A stretch of DNA of 64,000 nucleotides, taken from NCBI RefSeq assembly GCF_024171955.1, contig NZ_JAMTCS010000013.1:124001-188000 (forward strand), in the 5' to 3' direction. The notes beneath the pieces were generated by a model that worked only from the letters and a program-made list of their open reading frames with translations, searched no databases and was not told the DNA's origin. Positions 15,915 to 24,477 of this stretch are shown one piece after another. Made by a program: the position numbers and the translations under genes. Source of the stretch: Promicromonospora thailandica. Its GTDB lineage: Bacteria; Actinomycetota; Actinomycetes; Actinomycetales; Cellulomonadaceae. How positions within the stretch are numbered: position 1 is the stretch's first letter; every line of letters starts with the position of its first letter.

Positions 15915-16895
15915 TCAGCTCTCGGCGCGGCCCTTGCGCCAGTAACCCATGAACGCGACCGACTTGCGGTCCACCTGGCACTCGTTCACCAGGTAGCGGC
16001 GCAGCGTCTTGATGACGCTGGCCTCGCCCGCGAGCCACGCGTACAGCACGGTCTCCTGCACGAGGGGCTGCCCGGCCTGGTCGACCGGCACCTCCCAGAG
16101 GATGCCCGCGTCGATGTCGACGTCGTCGGCCTCGCCCGAGAGGTCCAGGCCCGCCGCGGTGAGGGCGGGCGTCGTCTCGGACGACGACGGCCGCACGCCC
16201 ATCGCGAGCAGCCGGTCCGCGGCGTCCTGCACCGCGGGGACCAGCACGTCGCCGTGCTCGCGCCCGTCGCGGGCCAGCCAGTGCACGCGCACGCCCTCGG
16301 GTGCCCCGACGTCCCAGCCGTCCTCGGGGTGCGGCACCTCGAGGAAGACCTCGCCGACGGCGTCGCGCGGCAGCGACTCGCAGATCGCGGCGATCGCGGG
16401 CGCGGCCGTCTCGTCACCGGCCAGCAGCAGCGCGTGGCTGGTCGACGGCGGGGCGAACTCGACGCCGCCGTGCACGCCGTCGTACTCGGCGTTGGGGCCC
16501 ATGATGACCATCGGGTCGCCCGCCGCCGCGGTCAGCGCCCAGCGCGAGGCCGGCCCGGTGTCGCCGTGCATGACGACGTCGACGTCGACCTCACGGAGGT
16601 TCTGCCGCACGGTGCGGACGGTGTAGGTGCGCATGGGGTTGCGCTCCTCGTCGGGCGTCGTGCGCCAGGCGGCGTACCAGTCGGGGTCGTCGCGGCGCAG
16701 CCCGTCCCAGCCGCCGCGCGGCGAGGGGAGCAGCAGCTTGATGCGCTGGTCGCGGCCGTTGTCCGCGAACTTGTCGAGGTCCGGGCCCCGGAAGGTGAAC
16801 CGTACGAAGGAGGGGCACAGGCGCGTCACGCGCGCGACCTCGACGTCGAACATGCGCGAGGGCCGGACATCGAGCCCGCCGGTCTGGGTGGTCAC
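15915..16895 (-). CDS. Siderophore-interacting protein (FAD-dependent ferric reductase)
   Basis: 326-aa ViuB/SIP-family flavoprotein that reduces ferric siderophores in the cytoplasm to release iron. The FAD-binding domain (about residues 15-150) has [15 protein letters not shown] and NPMRTYTVR, the flavin-binding RxYT pattern. The NAD(P)H-binding-like SIP domain follows (about 160-320; [13 protein letters not shown] and [18 protein letters not shown] are family signatures). An iron box directly abuts the GTG start, so expression is probably repressed by IdeR/DtxR when iron is plentiful. The box placement implies a leaderless transcript or a slightly later start (Met at 16853). No siderophore synthesis genes are in view. 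Confidence 0.92.
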   Translation of the reverse strand: MTTQTGGLDVRPSRMFDVEVARVTRLCPSFVRFTFRGPDLDKFADNGRDQRIKLLLPSPRGGWDGLRRDDPDWYAAWRTTPDEERNPMRTYTVRTVRQNLREVDVDVVMHGDTGPASRWALTAAAGDPMVIMGPNAEYDGVHGGVEFAPPSTSHALLLAGDETAAPAIAAICESLPRDAVGEVFLEVPHPEDGWDVGAPEGVRVHWLARDGREHGDVLVPAVQDAADRLLAMGVRPSSSETTPALTAAGLDLSGEADDVDIDAGILWEVPVDQAGQPLVQETVLYAWLAGEASVIKTLRRYLVNECQVDRKSVAFMGYWRKGRAES

Positions 16896-16914
16896 GGTGG
16901 TGAGCCTAACCTAA
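16896..16914 (-). promoter_or_regulatory. IdeR/DtxR iron box
   Basis: On the minus strand the 19-mer TTAGGTTAGGCTCACCACC matches 15 of 19 positions of the DtxR/IdeR consensus TTAGGTTAGGCTAACCTAA. It sits directly before the start codon of the siderophore-interacting protein gene. Confidence 0.8.
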
Positions 16915-17173
16915 GTTCGCCACCCCTTCGCAACGGTTCGAGGGTGCGACCCAGGTCACACCGGCGGCCGCGTCCGGGTGTGGTAGAAGCGCGCGGGCGA
17001 CGGTCAAAGATCACCCCACCCCGGGGCAAGTTCACCCCGTGCAAACGGTGCATCTCGCCATATCCGGGCTATTTACTTTGCATGGACTCCGCCCGGGCGA
17101 CCCCCTGGTAGCGATCCCACGCCCCTCCGACCGTCCGGCGCCCACGCCGTCCCCGCTTGCTGGAGAGCTCCCC

Positions 17174-17995
17174 ATGATCGACCACTTCGCGCTGGGCTGG
17201 GTCACACCAGTCCTCTCGTTCCTGCTGTCGTGCGCCGGGTGCGCCGTCGGCCTGACCTGCACGGCCCGGGCCCGGGTCTCCCGCGGTGCGGCCAGCACGG
17301 GCTGGCTGGCGCTCGGCGCCGTGGCCATCGGCGGCACCGGCATCTGGGTCATGCACTTCGTCGCGATGCTCGGGTTCCACGTCCGCGGCACCGAGACGCG
17401 GTACGACGTCGCCCTGACGGTCGCCAGCGGCCTGCTGGCCATCGCGGTGGTGGGGCTGGGCCTGTTCATCGTCCGCGCGGCGGGCGTCGGCCTCGGCGCG
17501 CTGATCGGCGGCGGCGTCGTCACCGGCCTGGGCATCGCCGCCATGCACTACCTGGGTATGCGCGCCGTGGACGTCGGCGTCCAGGTCACCTACGACCTGC
17601 CCACCGTGGCGGTGTCGGTGCTGGTCGGCATCGTCGCGGCCACGGCGGGGCTCTGGCTGTCCGCCAAGGTGCGCACCCTGGCCGGAGGCATCGGCGCCAC
17701 GCTCGTCATGGGCGTCGCCGTCTCGGGCATGCACTACACCGGCATGGCGGCCATGCGCGCCGAGGTGGTCCGGGGCGGCCTGGTCGTGCCCGACGGCGGC
17801 GTGACCGCCTCCGCGCTGCTCGGCCCGCTCATCATCGGCGTGACCCTCAGCACCATCCTGCTGCTCGTCGTGGTCGGCGTCGCGCCCAGCGCCAAGGAGC
17901 TGGAGGCGCAGGAGAAGTTCAAGGACTGGCAGGAGCGCCAGGAGCGGATCCGGCAGGAGGCGGCCGACCCGCGGCGCCGCTCGGTGCTGCGCTGA
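17174..17995 (+). CDS. MHYT-domain integral membrane sensor
   Basis: 273-aa membrane protein with about seven hydrophobic helices and three MHYT-type motifs: MHFVAM (about residue 61), MHYLGM (about 125) and MHYTGM (about 187). MHYT domains are predicted to bind copper through conserved Met/His residues and to sense oxygen, CO or NO. Here the domain stands alone, without GGDEF, EAL or kinase output, and ends in a charged helix (about 245-270) that may contact a partner. The ATG is preceded by GGAGAGCTCCCC. No partner gene is obvious; the next gene begins 135 nt on. Confidence 0.88.
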   Translation: MIDHFALGWVTPVLSFLLSCAGCAVGLTCTARARVSRGAASTGWLALGAVAIGGTGIWVMHFVAMLGFHVRGTETRYDVALTVASGLLAIAVVGLGLFIVRAAGVGLGALIGGGVVTGLGIAAMHYLGMRAVDVGVQVTYDLPTVAVSVLVGIVAATAGLWLSAKVRTLAGGIGATLVMGVAVSGMHYTGMAAMRAEVVRGGLVVPDGGVTASALLGPLIIGVTLSTILLLVVVGVAPSAKELEAQEKFKDWQERQERIRQEAADPRRRSVLR

Positions 17996-18129
17996 CCCCC
18001 ACCCGCCCGCTCACCCACCCCGCCGAGGTGGCCGCGCAGCCCGCTCCCTGACACGGAAATCACCCTTATCAGGGCGATATCCCGGGGCAATGTGGTAAAT
18101 ATCGGACCCAGACGTTCGGGGAGGAACGG

Positions 18130-20112
18130 ATGGGTGCGACGGGGCAGCCGGACAGTTCCGGGCGCCGGGGGCGTGGTGGGCCCCGGCCCTGGTGGGAGGA
18201 CTACCGCACCACCGTCCTGACGGTGCTCGTCGCCGTCGCCGGCCTCTGCACCACCGCGATGGGGGTCGTGGGCCGCGAGGCGCAGATCGTGCTGCTGGTG
18301 GTCTCGGTGGCTCTGGTGCTGCTGGGCCTGGCGGCGCTCGTGCGGGTGCCGACCTACGCGCGCTGGTTCGCGGCGGCGGGCCGGTGGGCGGTGCGTCGCT
18401 GGACCGTCGTGCTGCCGGTCGTCCTCGTGGTGACGACGGGCGCCGGCCTCGGGCTCCTGTGGCTGCAGCGGGAACGGTCGTGCGACGACGCGGCCGAGAT
18501 CGCGGTGGTGGTGCCCGAGGACGGCGCAGCCGACTTCTCGGCGGTGGCCGACGCGTTCGAGCGCGACTCGGTCAACACGTTCTCCTGTCCGAGCTACCAC
18601 GTCACCACCTTCGGCATGGGCTGGCCCGCCCTGCGCGCCGCGCTGGTCTCGGGCTGGGACGAGGGCTCGAGCGAGGAGCCCGGCGCCTCGCTCGCGCTCG
18701 GCCCGCGGCCGGACGTGTGGATCGCGGAGTCGACGGCGCAGGCAGCCCTCGTCACCCAGGAGGCCGGGTCGGCCGTCACGGCCGCGGAGCCCGTTCCGGT
18801 GGCGGGGTCGCCCCTCGTCCTGGCCGTCCCCGCGCCGTACGCGCAGGGCCTGCGGGCGACGACGACGTCCGACGACCCGGTCCGGGTGCTCGTGGACGCC
18901 GCGGAGGCCGTGGGCCTCGACGTCGTGCGGGCCAACCCCGACACGTCCTTCGCCGCGGCCCTGCACAGCGTGAGCCTGTACGACGGCACGGTCGCCGACG
19001 CCGAGGCGCTGGAGCTCTCCCTGGGGCACGCGCTGGAGCGGGCCGGCCTGCCGTTCGGCAGCGACGGCGCGCTGCTGTGCCGCCTCGCGGAGCTGTCCGC
19101 CGCGACGGCGGAGCCGCCCCGCGTGGCGGTGCTGACCACCGAGCGCGCCGCGGTGACGGGCGGTGCCGACTGCCCGGCGGTGCCGGGGGCGGGCACCGGC
19201 GCGGAGCTGGTGCCGTTCTACCCCGAGGGAGGTCCCGGGCTGGAGTACGCCGCGGTGCGGCTCGACTGGGCGCCGGCGCCCGGCGGGCGCGGGGAGCAGG
19301 GTGCCGAGGCCTTCGTCCGGTGGCTGACGACGCCCCGCGGGCAGGCCGTCCTGGAGAGCCGGGCGCGGGTGCGCGACCTGAACGGGCAGCCGCTGTCCGG
19401 CCTGGACGGCCTGCTCGCGGGGGAGCCCGTCGTGGCGGTGCCGAGCAGCGGCCGCGTGGGGGACACCCGCGTCCGGGGCGCCGAGAACCTGTACCGCGCG
19501 GCCCGGCGCCCGGCGCGCGTCCTGGTGCTCGTGGACTCCTCGGCCTCCATGGGGCGGCCCGCCGACGGCGAGCGCAACCGCATGGACGTGGCCCGGCGCG
19601 GCGTGCTCACGGCGCTCGGCCACCTGGGCGGGGCCGACGAGGTGGGCATCTGGTCGTTCTCCGGCGCGGCCGGCGACAGCCCGCGGCCGCTGCTCGACCT
19701 GACCCGGAGCACGCAGGCGCGGCAGGCGGCACCGGAGGCCCTCCGCCCGGTGCTGCCGGGTGGCGTCACGCCGCTGTACGACGCGCTCGACGCGGGCACG
19801 TCCTACCTGGCCGGGCTGGACCCCGGCGGCGCCTCGCGGCAGCACCTGACCGCGCTCGTCGTCCTGACCGACGGCGAGGACCACCCGGGCGGGCCGGCGG
19901 GTGCGGCGTCCGCGGCGGGCCTGGTGCGTGCGGCGCAGGAGCCCTCCGCCGCCGGGGTCCGGGTCTACGCGGTCGCGGTCGGTGAGGCGTCGTGCCAGGT
20001 GAGCGAGCTGCAGGAGGTCACGACGGCCTGGGGCGGCGAGTGCTGGGACAGCGGTTTCGGCGAGCTGGAGGACACGCTCGACGGCCTGTTCGCGCAGCTG
20101 GGAGGGCGGTGA
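18130..20112 (+). CDS. Solute-binding/VWA fusion protein, membrane-anchored
   Basis: 660-aa protein. Three hydrophobic segments near the N-terminus (about residues 28-48, 53-73 and 95-117) are followed by an extracytoplasmic region (about 120-430) resembling type 2 periplasmic substrate-binding domains (SBP_bac_11-like). A von Willebrand factor A domain (about 460-655) follows with a complete MIDAS: VLVLVDSSASM (DxSxS), GGVTPLYDAL (Thr) and VVLTDGEDH (Asp). The family, substrate-binding and VWA domain-containing protein, is known in actinobacteria but poorly understood. GGGGAGGAACGG is a good ribosome binding site. It is 1 nt from the Tat-exported binding protein gene downstream, so the two are almost certainly coupled. 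Confidence 0.85.
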   Translation: MGATGQPDSSGRRGRGGPRPWWEDYRTTVLTVLVAVAGLCTTAMGVVGREAQIVLLVVSVALVLLGLAALVRVPTYARWFAAAGRWAVRRWTVVLPVVLVVTTGAGLGLLWLQRERSCDDAAEIAVVVPEDGAADFSAVADAFERDSVNTFSCPSYHVTTFGMGWPALRAALVSGWDEGSSEEPGASLALGPRPDVWIAESTAQAALVTQEAGSAVTAAEPVPVAGSPLVLAVPAPYAQGLRATTTSDDPVRVLVDAAEAVGLDVVRANPDTSFAAALHSVSLYDGTVADAEALELSLGHALERAGLPFGSDGALLCRLAELSAATAEPPRVAVLTTERAAVTGGADCPAVPGAGTGAELVPFYPEGGPGLEYAAVRLDWAPAPGGRGEQGAEAFVRWLTTPRGQAVLESRARVRDLNGQPLSGLDGLLAGEPVVAVPSSGRVGDTRVRGAENLYRAARRPARVLVLVDSSASMGRPADGERNRMDVARRGVLTALGHLGGADEVGIWSFSGAAGDSPRPLLDLTRSTQARQAAPEALRPVLPGGVTPLYDALDAGTSYLAGLDPGGASRQHLTALVVLTDGEDHPGGPAGAASAAGLVRAAQEPSAAGVRVYAVAVGEASCQVSELQEVTTAWGGECWDSGFGELEDTLDGLFAQLGGR

Positions 20113-20113
20113 C

Positions 20114-21613
20114 ATGACTGGTGACACGACTGGTGACACGACCGGTGCCGGTGCGGGCGACGGCTCGCACGGGATCACGCGCCGTGGCTTCCTCGTGGGC
20201 GGTGCGGCGGGACTGGTCGCGGGCGCGGCGCTGCCGCTCGGCGTCGAGCGGCTGCTGGGCGGCGCGGCGGACCTGGAGACCTTCGCCGCGGGCGACCAGC
20301 TCACGATCCTCAGCGGGCGGGACGAGACCGACGGCGGGCAGCGGCGGCTGCTCGTGGACCTGTGGAACCGGGTGCACGAGGCGCACCCCGCCCGGATCGT
20401 CGAGGTGTCGAGCAACGCGGACCGTGCCTACAGCACGGTCCTGTCCGCGGCGCAGGCGGGCGACCCGGCGTTCGACGTCTACAACCTGGACATCCCGTGG
20501 GTGCCGCAGCTCGCGCGCGGCGGCTACCTGCGGGCGCTCGACGGCGCGTCGGGGGACGGCTTCCTCGACGGGCCGTGGCAGGCGGGCACCTGGGACGGCA
20601 CGGTGTACGCGCTGCCGTTCAACTCCGACGTCGGCCTGCTGTACTGCAACCTGGACCTGGTGGCCGAGTACTACGGGGGTGACGTGCCGGCCGCCGACCC
20701 GATCCCGCTGGACGGCGGCTGGGCCGGGCTGGACGCGTTCGCGCACGAGGTGCTCGCGGCGGTGGGCGGCGAGCGGCGCGGGCTGGACCGCCCGCCGGCG
20801 GACCTCGCGATCGCCCTGCAGCTCGCCGACTACGAGGGCTGCACCGTCAACCTCTGGGAGATCCTGCTCGGCGCGGACGCGCTGACGCTCGACGAGACCG
20901 GGCGGCCCACCTTCGACCGGGTCGACGCGATCCGTGACACGGTCGACGCGCTCGCCGGCCGGCTGCGGCCGGACGGGGCGGGCGGCGGCGCGTCCCTCTC
21001 GTTCGACGAGCAGGGGGCGCTCGCGGCGTTCGCGGCCGGGCGTGCGGTGTTCCTGCGGCACTGGCCGCGGGCGCTGCGGGTGCTGCGCGGCGCGGACTCG
21101 GTGCCGTTCCGGGTGGGGTTCATGCCGATGCCCGGCGGGGGCGTGCTCGGCGGGCAGAGCCTCGCCGTCGCGGCGGCGTCCCGCTACCCGGTCGCGGCGC
21201 GCCGGCTGGTCGAGTTCCTCACGGACGAGCGCAGCCACCAGATGATCTTCGAGCGCGGCGGGTTCGCGGCCAGCCGGGAGGCGCCCTACCGCGACCCGGC
21301 GGCGCCGTGGGCGCGCGAGGCCGACACCGAGGGGCTGGCCGCGTCGCTCGTGGACTATGCGACCGGGAAGGGCGCCCAGGGCACCAACGACCCGCTGCGC
21401 AAGGCGAACGACGCGTTGCGGCTGGCGCTGGACGGGGCGGCGCCCCGCCCGCGCCTGCAGCACTACGTGGGGCTCAGCGAGGAGTTCCGGCGGTACGTCC
21501 GGGCCGCGCTGGCACCCGGCGGCACCGACCGCCCCGGCACCCGGGGGTTCGACGCCGCCGGGCTCGCCGAGCGGATGGCCGCGGCCCTGGACGGCCGGGT
21601 CCCGCCCGGGTGA
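20114..21613 (+). CDS. Tat-exported family 1 extracellular solute-binding protein
   Basis: 499-aa ABC-type solute-binding protein. The N-terminus is Thr/Gly-rich from a 12-bp DNA repeat (MTGDTTGDTTG). The twin-arginine signal TRRGFLVGGAAGLVAGAAL follows (about residues 22-40). The rest has the two-lobed family 1 pattern (FDVYNLDIPWVPQLARGGYL, LPFNSDVGLLYCN, GQSLAVAAASRYPVAARRLVEFL). No lipobox Cys is present, so it is probably released or held by the neighbouring VWA protein. No permease or ATPase gene adjoins it. Tandem coupling to the VWA/binding fusion suggests a two-protein surface complex rather than an importer (inference). Confidence 0.87.
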   Translation: MTGDTTGDTTGAGAGDGSHGITRRGFLVGGAAGLVAGAALPLGVERLLGGAADLETFAAGDQLTILSGRDETDGGQRRLLVDLWNRVHEAHPARIVEVSSNADRAYSTVLSAAQAGDPAFDVYNLDIPWVPQLARGGYLRALDGASGDGFLDGPWQAGTWDGTVYALPFNSDVGLLYCNLDLVAEYYGGDVPAADPIPLDGGWAGLDAFAHEVLAAVGGERRGLDRPPADLAIALQLADYEGCTVNLWEILLGADALTLDETGRPTFDRVDAIRDTVDALAGRLRPDGAGGGASLSFDEQGALAAFAAGRAVFLRHWPRALRVLRGADSVPFRVGFMPMPGGGVLGGQSLAVAAASRYPVAARRLVEFLTDERSHQMIFERGGFAASREAPYRDPAAPWAREADTEGLAASLVDYATGKGAQGTNDPLRKANDALRLALDGAAPRPRLQHYVGLSEEFRRYVRAALAPGGTDRPGTRGFDAAGLAERMAAALDGRVPPG

Positions 21614-21622
21614 GCGCGGTGC

Positions 21623-22201
21623 TCAGCGCAGCACGCCCAGGTCCTCCGTGACCTCCGCGCCCGGCATGGCGCACAGCAGCGGCCCGGGCATGAGCAGCTT
21701 GGAGCGGCGCACGCCGGAGCCCATCAGCGCCACGGTGCCGTCCTGCGCGAACCGCGCGTCGACCAGCACCCGGTAGGCCGCGGGCAGGCCGACGGGCGTG
21801 ATGCCGCCGTACTCCATGCCGGAGTCGGCCACCGCGCGGTCGGTGGGCAGGAACGACGCCTTGCGCACGTCCAGCAGCTTGCGCACGCGCTTGTTGACGT
21901 CGGCGAACGTGGTGGCGGGCACGACGCACGCCGCGATCCGCTCCTCCTCGCCGCGCCGCCCGGCCACCAGCACGCAGTTGGCGGACGCCTCCGGGGGCAG
22001 GCCGTGCAGCTCGTTGAGCGTCGCGGTGTCGGCGTGGTCGGGGTCGATCTCGGTGACGGCGACCAGGCCCGCGACCCGCGGTTCGGCCGCGGCCCAGGCG
22101 GTCAGCGCCGCGCGGACCGGCTCGGCGAGCAGCTCGGGGTGGTCGAGGGCCGGGGCCCAGACCAGGTCGCCCAGCGTGGGCAGGGTGGCGTTCTCGTTCA
22201 T
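21623..22201 (-). CDS. YbaK/EbsC-family aminoacyl-tRNA deacylase-like protein
   Basis: 192-aa YbaK-domain protein (about residues 35-185). It carries family features such as NCVLVAGRRGEEERIAACVV, the VNKRVRKLLDVRKASF segment with the conserved Lys, and GMEYGGITPVGLP near the active site. YbaK-type enzymes hydrolyse mischarged Cys-tRNA(Pro); the exact substrate here is uncertain because several subfamilies exist. Its ATG overlaps the stop codon of the PEBP gene by 4 nt, so both are translated from one mRNA. Confidence 0.88.
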   Translation of the reverse strand: MNENATLPTLGDLVWAPALDHPELLAEPVRAALTAWAAAEPRVAGLVAVTEIDPDHADTATLNELHGLPPEASANCVLVAGRRGEEERIAACVVPATTFADVNKRVRKLLDVRKASFLPTDRAVADSGMEYGGITPVGLPAAYRVLVDARFAQDGTVALMGSGVRRSKLLMPGPLLCAMPGAEVTEDLGVLR

Positions 22202-22734
22202 CGGCTGTACGTCGCCGTCAGCGTGGCGCGCCCCAGCAGGTGGAAGTACACGTTGAACGCCACCTGCGCGTTGGTGCTGTCCGGGCCGAGCCCCAGCTCG
22301 CCGGGGGCGGCGTCGAGCGCGTGCACCGCGAAGATGTACCGGTGCGGGTGGTCGCCGGGCGGCGGCGCGGCGCCCTCGTACCCGGGGGTGTGCCCGTCGC
22401 TGTCCGTGTGGAACGCCCCGGCGGGCAGGCCCGCGCCGCCGGGCGCGCCGGCACCCGTGGGCAGCGACGTCACGTCCGCCGGCAGGTCGGCGACGGTCCA
22501 GTGGTGGTAGCCCATCGGGGTCGGGGCGTCCGGGTCGTAGCACGTGACCACGAACGAGCGCGTTCCCTCGGGGAAGCCGTTCCACTCCAGCGCCGGCGAG
22601 ACGTCCTGGTCGTGCGCCGCGTGGGCGTCCGGCATGCGCTCGCCGTCGGTCAGGTCCGCGCTCGTGAGCGTGAAGGTGGCCGGTGCGGGCAGCAGGGTGT
22701 ACGGGTCCGGGGGATAGGGGCGCGTGAAGTCCAT
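22198..22734 (-). CDS. YbhB/YbcL-family PEBP (Raf kinase inhibitor-like) protein
   Basis: 178-aa phosphatidylethanolamine-binding-protein fold. Diagnostic segments are SPALEWNGFPEGTRSFVVTCYDPDAP with the ligand-site DPDAP, and HHWTVADLPADVTSLP. A Tyr-rich N-terminus precedes the fold. Bacterial members are cytoplasmic or secreted proteins of unclear role. It is the first gene of a two-gene unit with the YbaK-like gene. CAGAGT about 6 nt before the ATG suggests a leaderless promoter. Confidence 0.9.
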   Translation of the reverse strand: MDFTRPYPPDPYTLLPAPATFTLTSADLTDGERMPDAHAAHDQDVSPALEWNGFPEGTRSFVVTCYDPDAPTPMGYHHWTVADLPADVTSLPTGAGAPGGAGLPAGAFHTDSDGHTPGYEGAAPPPGDHPHRYIFAVHALDAAPGELGLGPDSTNAQVAFNVYFHLLGRATLTATYSR

Positions 22735-22776
22735 GCGCTCACTCTGCCGAATCCGCCCGCGCGTTGCCAGCGGCTG

Positions 22777-23403
22777 TCAGTCCACGCGCAGGAGGTGCCG
22801 GAACGCCGTGCGGGCACGGGCGGGGCTCGGCTCGTCGCCGGTGACGAGGTCGGCGTAGGTGAGCGACTCCGACACGCGTACCAGCAGGTAGGCGAGCTCG
22901 CCGGGGGTGATGGTGCCGCCGAACGGCTCGGGTCCCAGGTCGCGCACCACGAGCCACTCGACGGTGGCGACGAAGCGCCGCTGGATCGGGCTGTCGGCGG
23001 TGGTGAGCAGGCGCAGGGACCGGGCGGGCTCGCGGCGCAGGAAGGCGCGGAAGTAGTCGGCCACGATGAGGTCCCGCGTGAAGGTGGTCAGCAGGTCGGC
23101 GAGGCGTTCCGCGCCGGCCTGGTGCTCGGTCGCGCGGTCGGCCTGCACCAGGGTCGGTACCGCGAGCGACCACAGCACCTCGCTGAGCAGCGCGTCCCGG
23201 TTGCCGACCCAGCGGAACACCGACGTGCGGTCCACGCCGAGCCGGGCGGCCAGCGGCGCCATGTCGATGCGGTAGCCCTCGATGAACGTGTCGCGCGCGA
23301 GGTCGAGCACGCGCTGTGCCTCGGGACGTGTGGCGAGCCGGGTCGAGAGGCGGCTCGGGGCGGCGTCCAGCCCGATGGTGGCGACGCTCGGCGTCGTTGT
23401 CAT
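22777..23403 (-). CDS. QsdR-like TetR-family regulator
   Basis: 208-aa TetR-like regulator. The HTH region (about residues 30-75) reads FIEGYRIDMAPLAARLGVDRTSVFRWVGNRDALLSEVLW, where VFRWVGNRDALL is typical of the QsdR group. The C-terminal domain (about 90-205) includes GELAYLLVRVSESLTYADLV, also a QsdR feature. QsdR of Rhodococcus represses a gamma-butyrolactone catabolic operon including the lactonase QsdA; here no lactonase is adjacent. It is divergent from an alpha/beta-hydrolase gene, with nested inverted repeats between them. Confidence 0.87.
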   Translation of the reverse strand: MTTTPSVATIGLDAAPSRLSTRLATRPEAQRVLDLARDTFIEGYRIDMAPLAARLGVDRTSVFRWVGNRDALLSEVLWSLAVPTLVQADRATEHQAGAERLADLLTTFTRDLIVADYFRAFLRREPARSLRLLTTADSPIQRRFVATVEWLVVRDLGPEPFGGTITPGELAYLLVRVSESLTYADLVTGDEPSPARARTAFRHLLRVD

Positions 23404-23424
23404 GGCGGCTATCAAACCGGTTGG

Positions 23425-23470
23425 CGATGTCCGGAGCAACACTATGCAGAACGATGTATAGGGGACATCG
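23425..23470. promoter_or_regulatory. Nested inverted repeats in divergent regulator/hydrolase spacer
   Basis: CGATGTCC (23425-23432) and its complement GGACATCG (23463-23470) enclose a second inverted repeat, CTATGCA-N6-TGTATAG (23442-23461, 6 of 7 positions paired). It lies 22 nt upstream of the regulator start and 66 nt before the hydrolase start. It is a likely operator for the QsdR-like regulator. Confidence 0.55.
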
Positions 23471-23535
23471 GCCCGGTCGCGCTCGGCTCCGGTGCCGCCC
23501 TGGCGAGTCACCCCGGCCCGGCCCACGATGAGCCG

Positions 23536-24423
23536 ATGTTCGAGGACTTCACGGAAGAGCTGATCGACGTCGGCCCCGCCCGGATCCTGACGCGCCACCA
23601 CACCGGGGACGGGCCGCCGGTCCTGCTGCTGCACGGCCACCCGCGCACGTCGGCGACCTGGCACCGGGTGGCGCCCCTGCTCGTGGACGCCGGGCTGCCG
23701 GTGGTGTGTGCCGACCTGCGCGGCTACGGCCGGTCCGCGGGCCCGCCGCCCCGTCCCGACCACGGCGCCCACTCCAAGCGTGCCGTCGCGGGTGACATGC
23801 TCGCCGTCATGCGTGCGCTGGGGTACGTGCGCTTCGCCGTGGCGGGCCACGACCGGGGCAGCTATGTGGCGCTCCGGCTCGCGCTCGACCACCCGGAGGC
23901 GGTGGCGCGCGTGAGCTTCCTGGACGGCGTCCCGATCAGCGAGCACCTCGACCGCCTCGACGAGCGGTTCGCGACGCAGTGGTGGCACTGGTTCTTCTTC
24001 GCCCAGCCGGAGACGCCGGAGCGCGTCATCACCGCGGACCCCGACGCCTGGTACCGCGGCGACCCCGCCGCCATGGGGGAGGAGAACCACGCCGAGTGGC
24101 GTGCGGCCGTGCGGCGGCCCGAGGTGGTGCGGGCGATGCTCGAGGACTACCGCGCCGGGCTCACGGTCGACGCCGCCGACGAGCGCGCGGACCGGGCGGC
24201 CGGCCGGCGGCTGCGCATGCCGGTCCAGGTGCTGTGGTCGCTGCGCGACGACCTCGAGCAGCTGTACGGCGACCCGCTGGTCGTCTGGCGGCCGTGGGCA
24301 CCCGACCTGCGCGGCCACGGCATCGACTCGGGCCACCACATGGCCGAGGAGGCGCCGGACGAGCTGGCCGCCGCCCTGCTCGCGTTCGCGGGGGAGGTTC
24401 GCGGCGGGGGCGGTACGGTCTGA
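23536..24423 (+). CDS. Alpha/beta-hydrolase, haloacid dehalogenase/epoxide hydrolase type
   Basis: 295-aa alpha/beta-hydrolase. HGHPRTSATW carries the oxyanion-hole region. The nucleophile elbow is GHDRGS with Asp106, which points to the fluoroacetate-dehalogenase/epoxide-hydrolase branch rather than a serine esterase. The acid is probably Asp238 in SLRDDLE, and the His lies in SGHHMAEE (267/268). A cap domain rich in Trp (WWHWFFF) follows the nucleophile. FAcD-type enzymes have DRGxR after the nucleophile, whereas this one has DRGSY, so haloacetate as substrate is uncertain. It is divergent from, and probably controlled by, the QsdR-like regulator. Confidence 0.85.
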   Translation: MFEDFTEELIDVGPARILTRHHTGDGPPVLLLHGHPRTSATWHRVAPLLVDAGLPVVCADLRGYGRSAGPPPRPDHGAHSKRAVAGDMLAVMRALGYVRFAVAGHDRGSYVALRLALDHPEAVARVSFLDGVPISEHLDRLDERFATQWWHWFFFAQPETPERVITADPDAWYRGDPAAMGEENHAEWRAAVRRPEVVRAMLEDYRAGLTVDAADERADRAAGRRLRMPVQVLWSLRDDLEQLYGDPLVVWRPWAPDLRGHGIDSGHHMAEEAPDELAAALLAFAGEVRGGGGTV

Positions 24424-24477
24424 GGCGGGGCGCCCACGAGGCGCGCCCGGTACTCAGCGACGAGAGGACTACCCCTG

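Noticed and set aside
16920-17173. Spacer before the MHYT gene examined for a riboswitch
   Set aside because: Only short, weak complementarities and a possible AT-rich promoter were seen; no recognisable riboswitch pattern.
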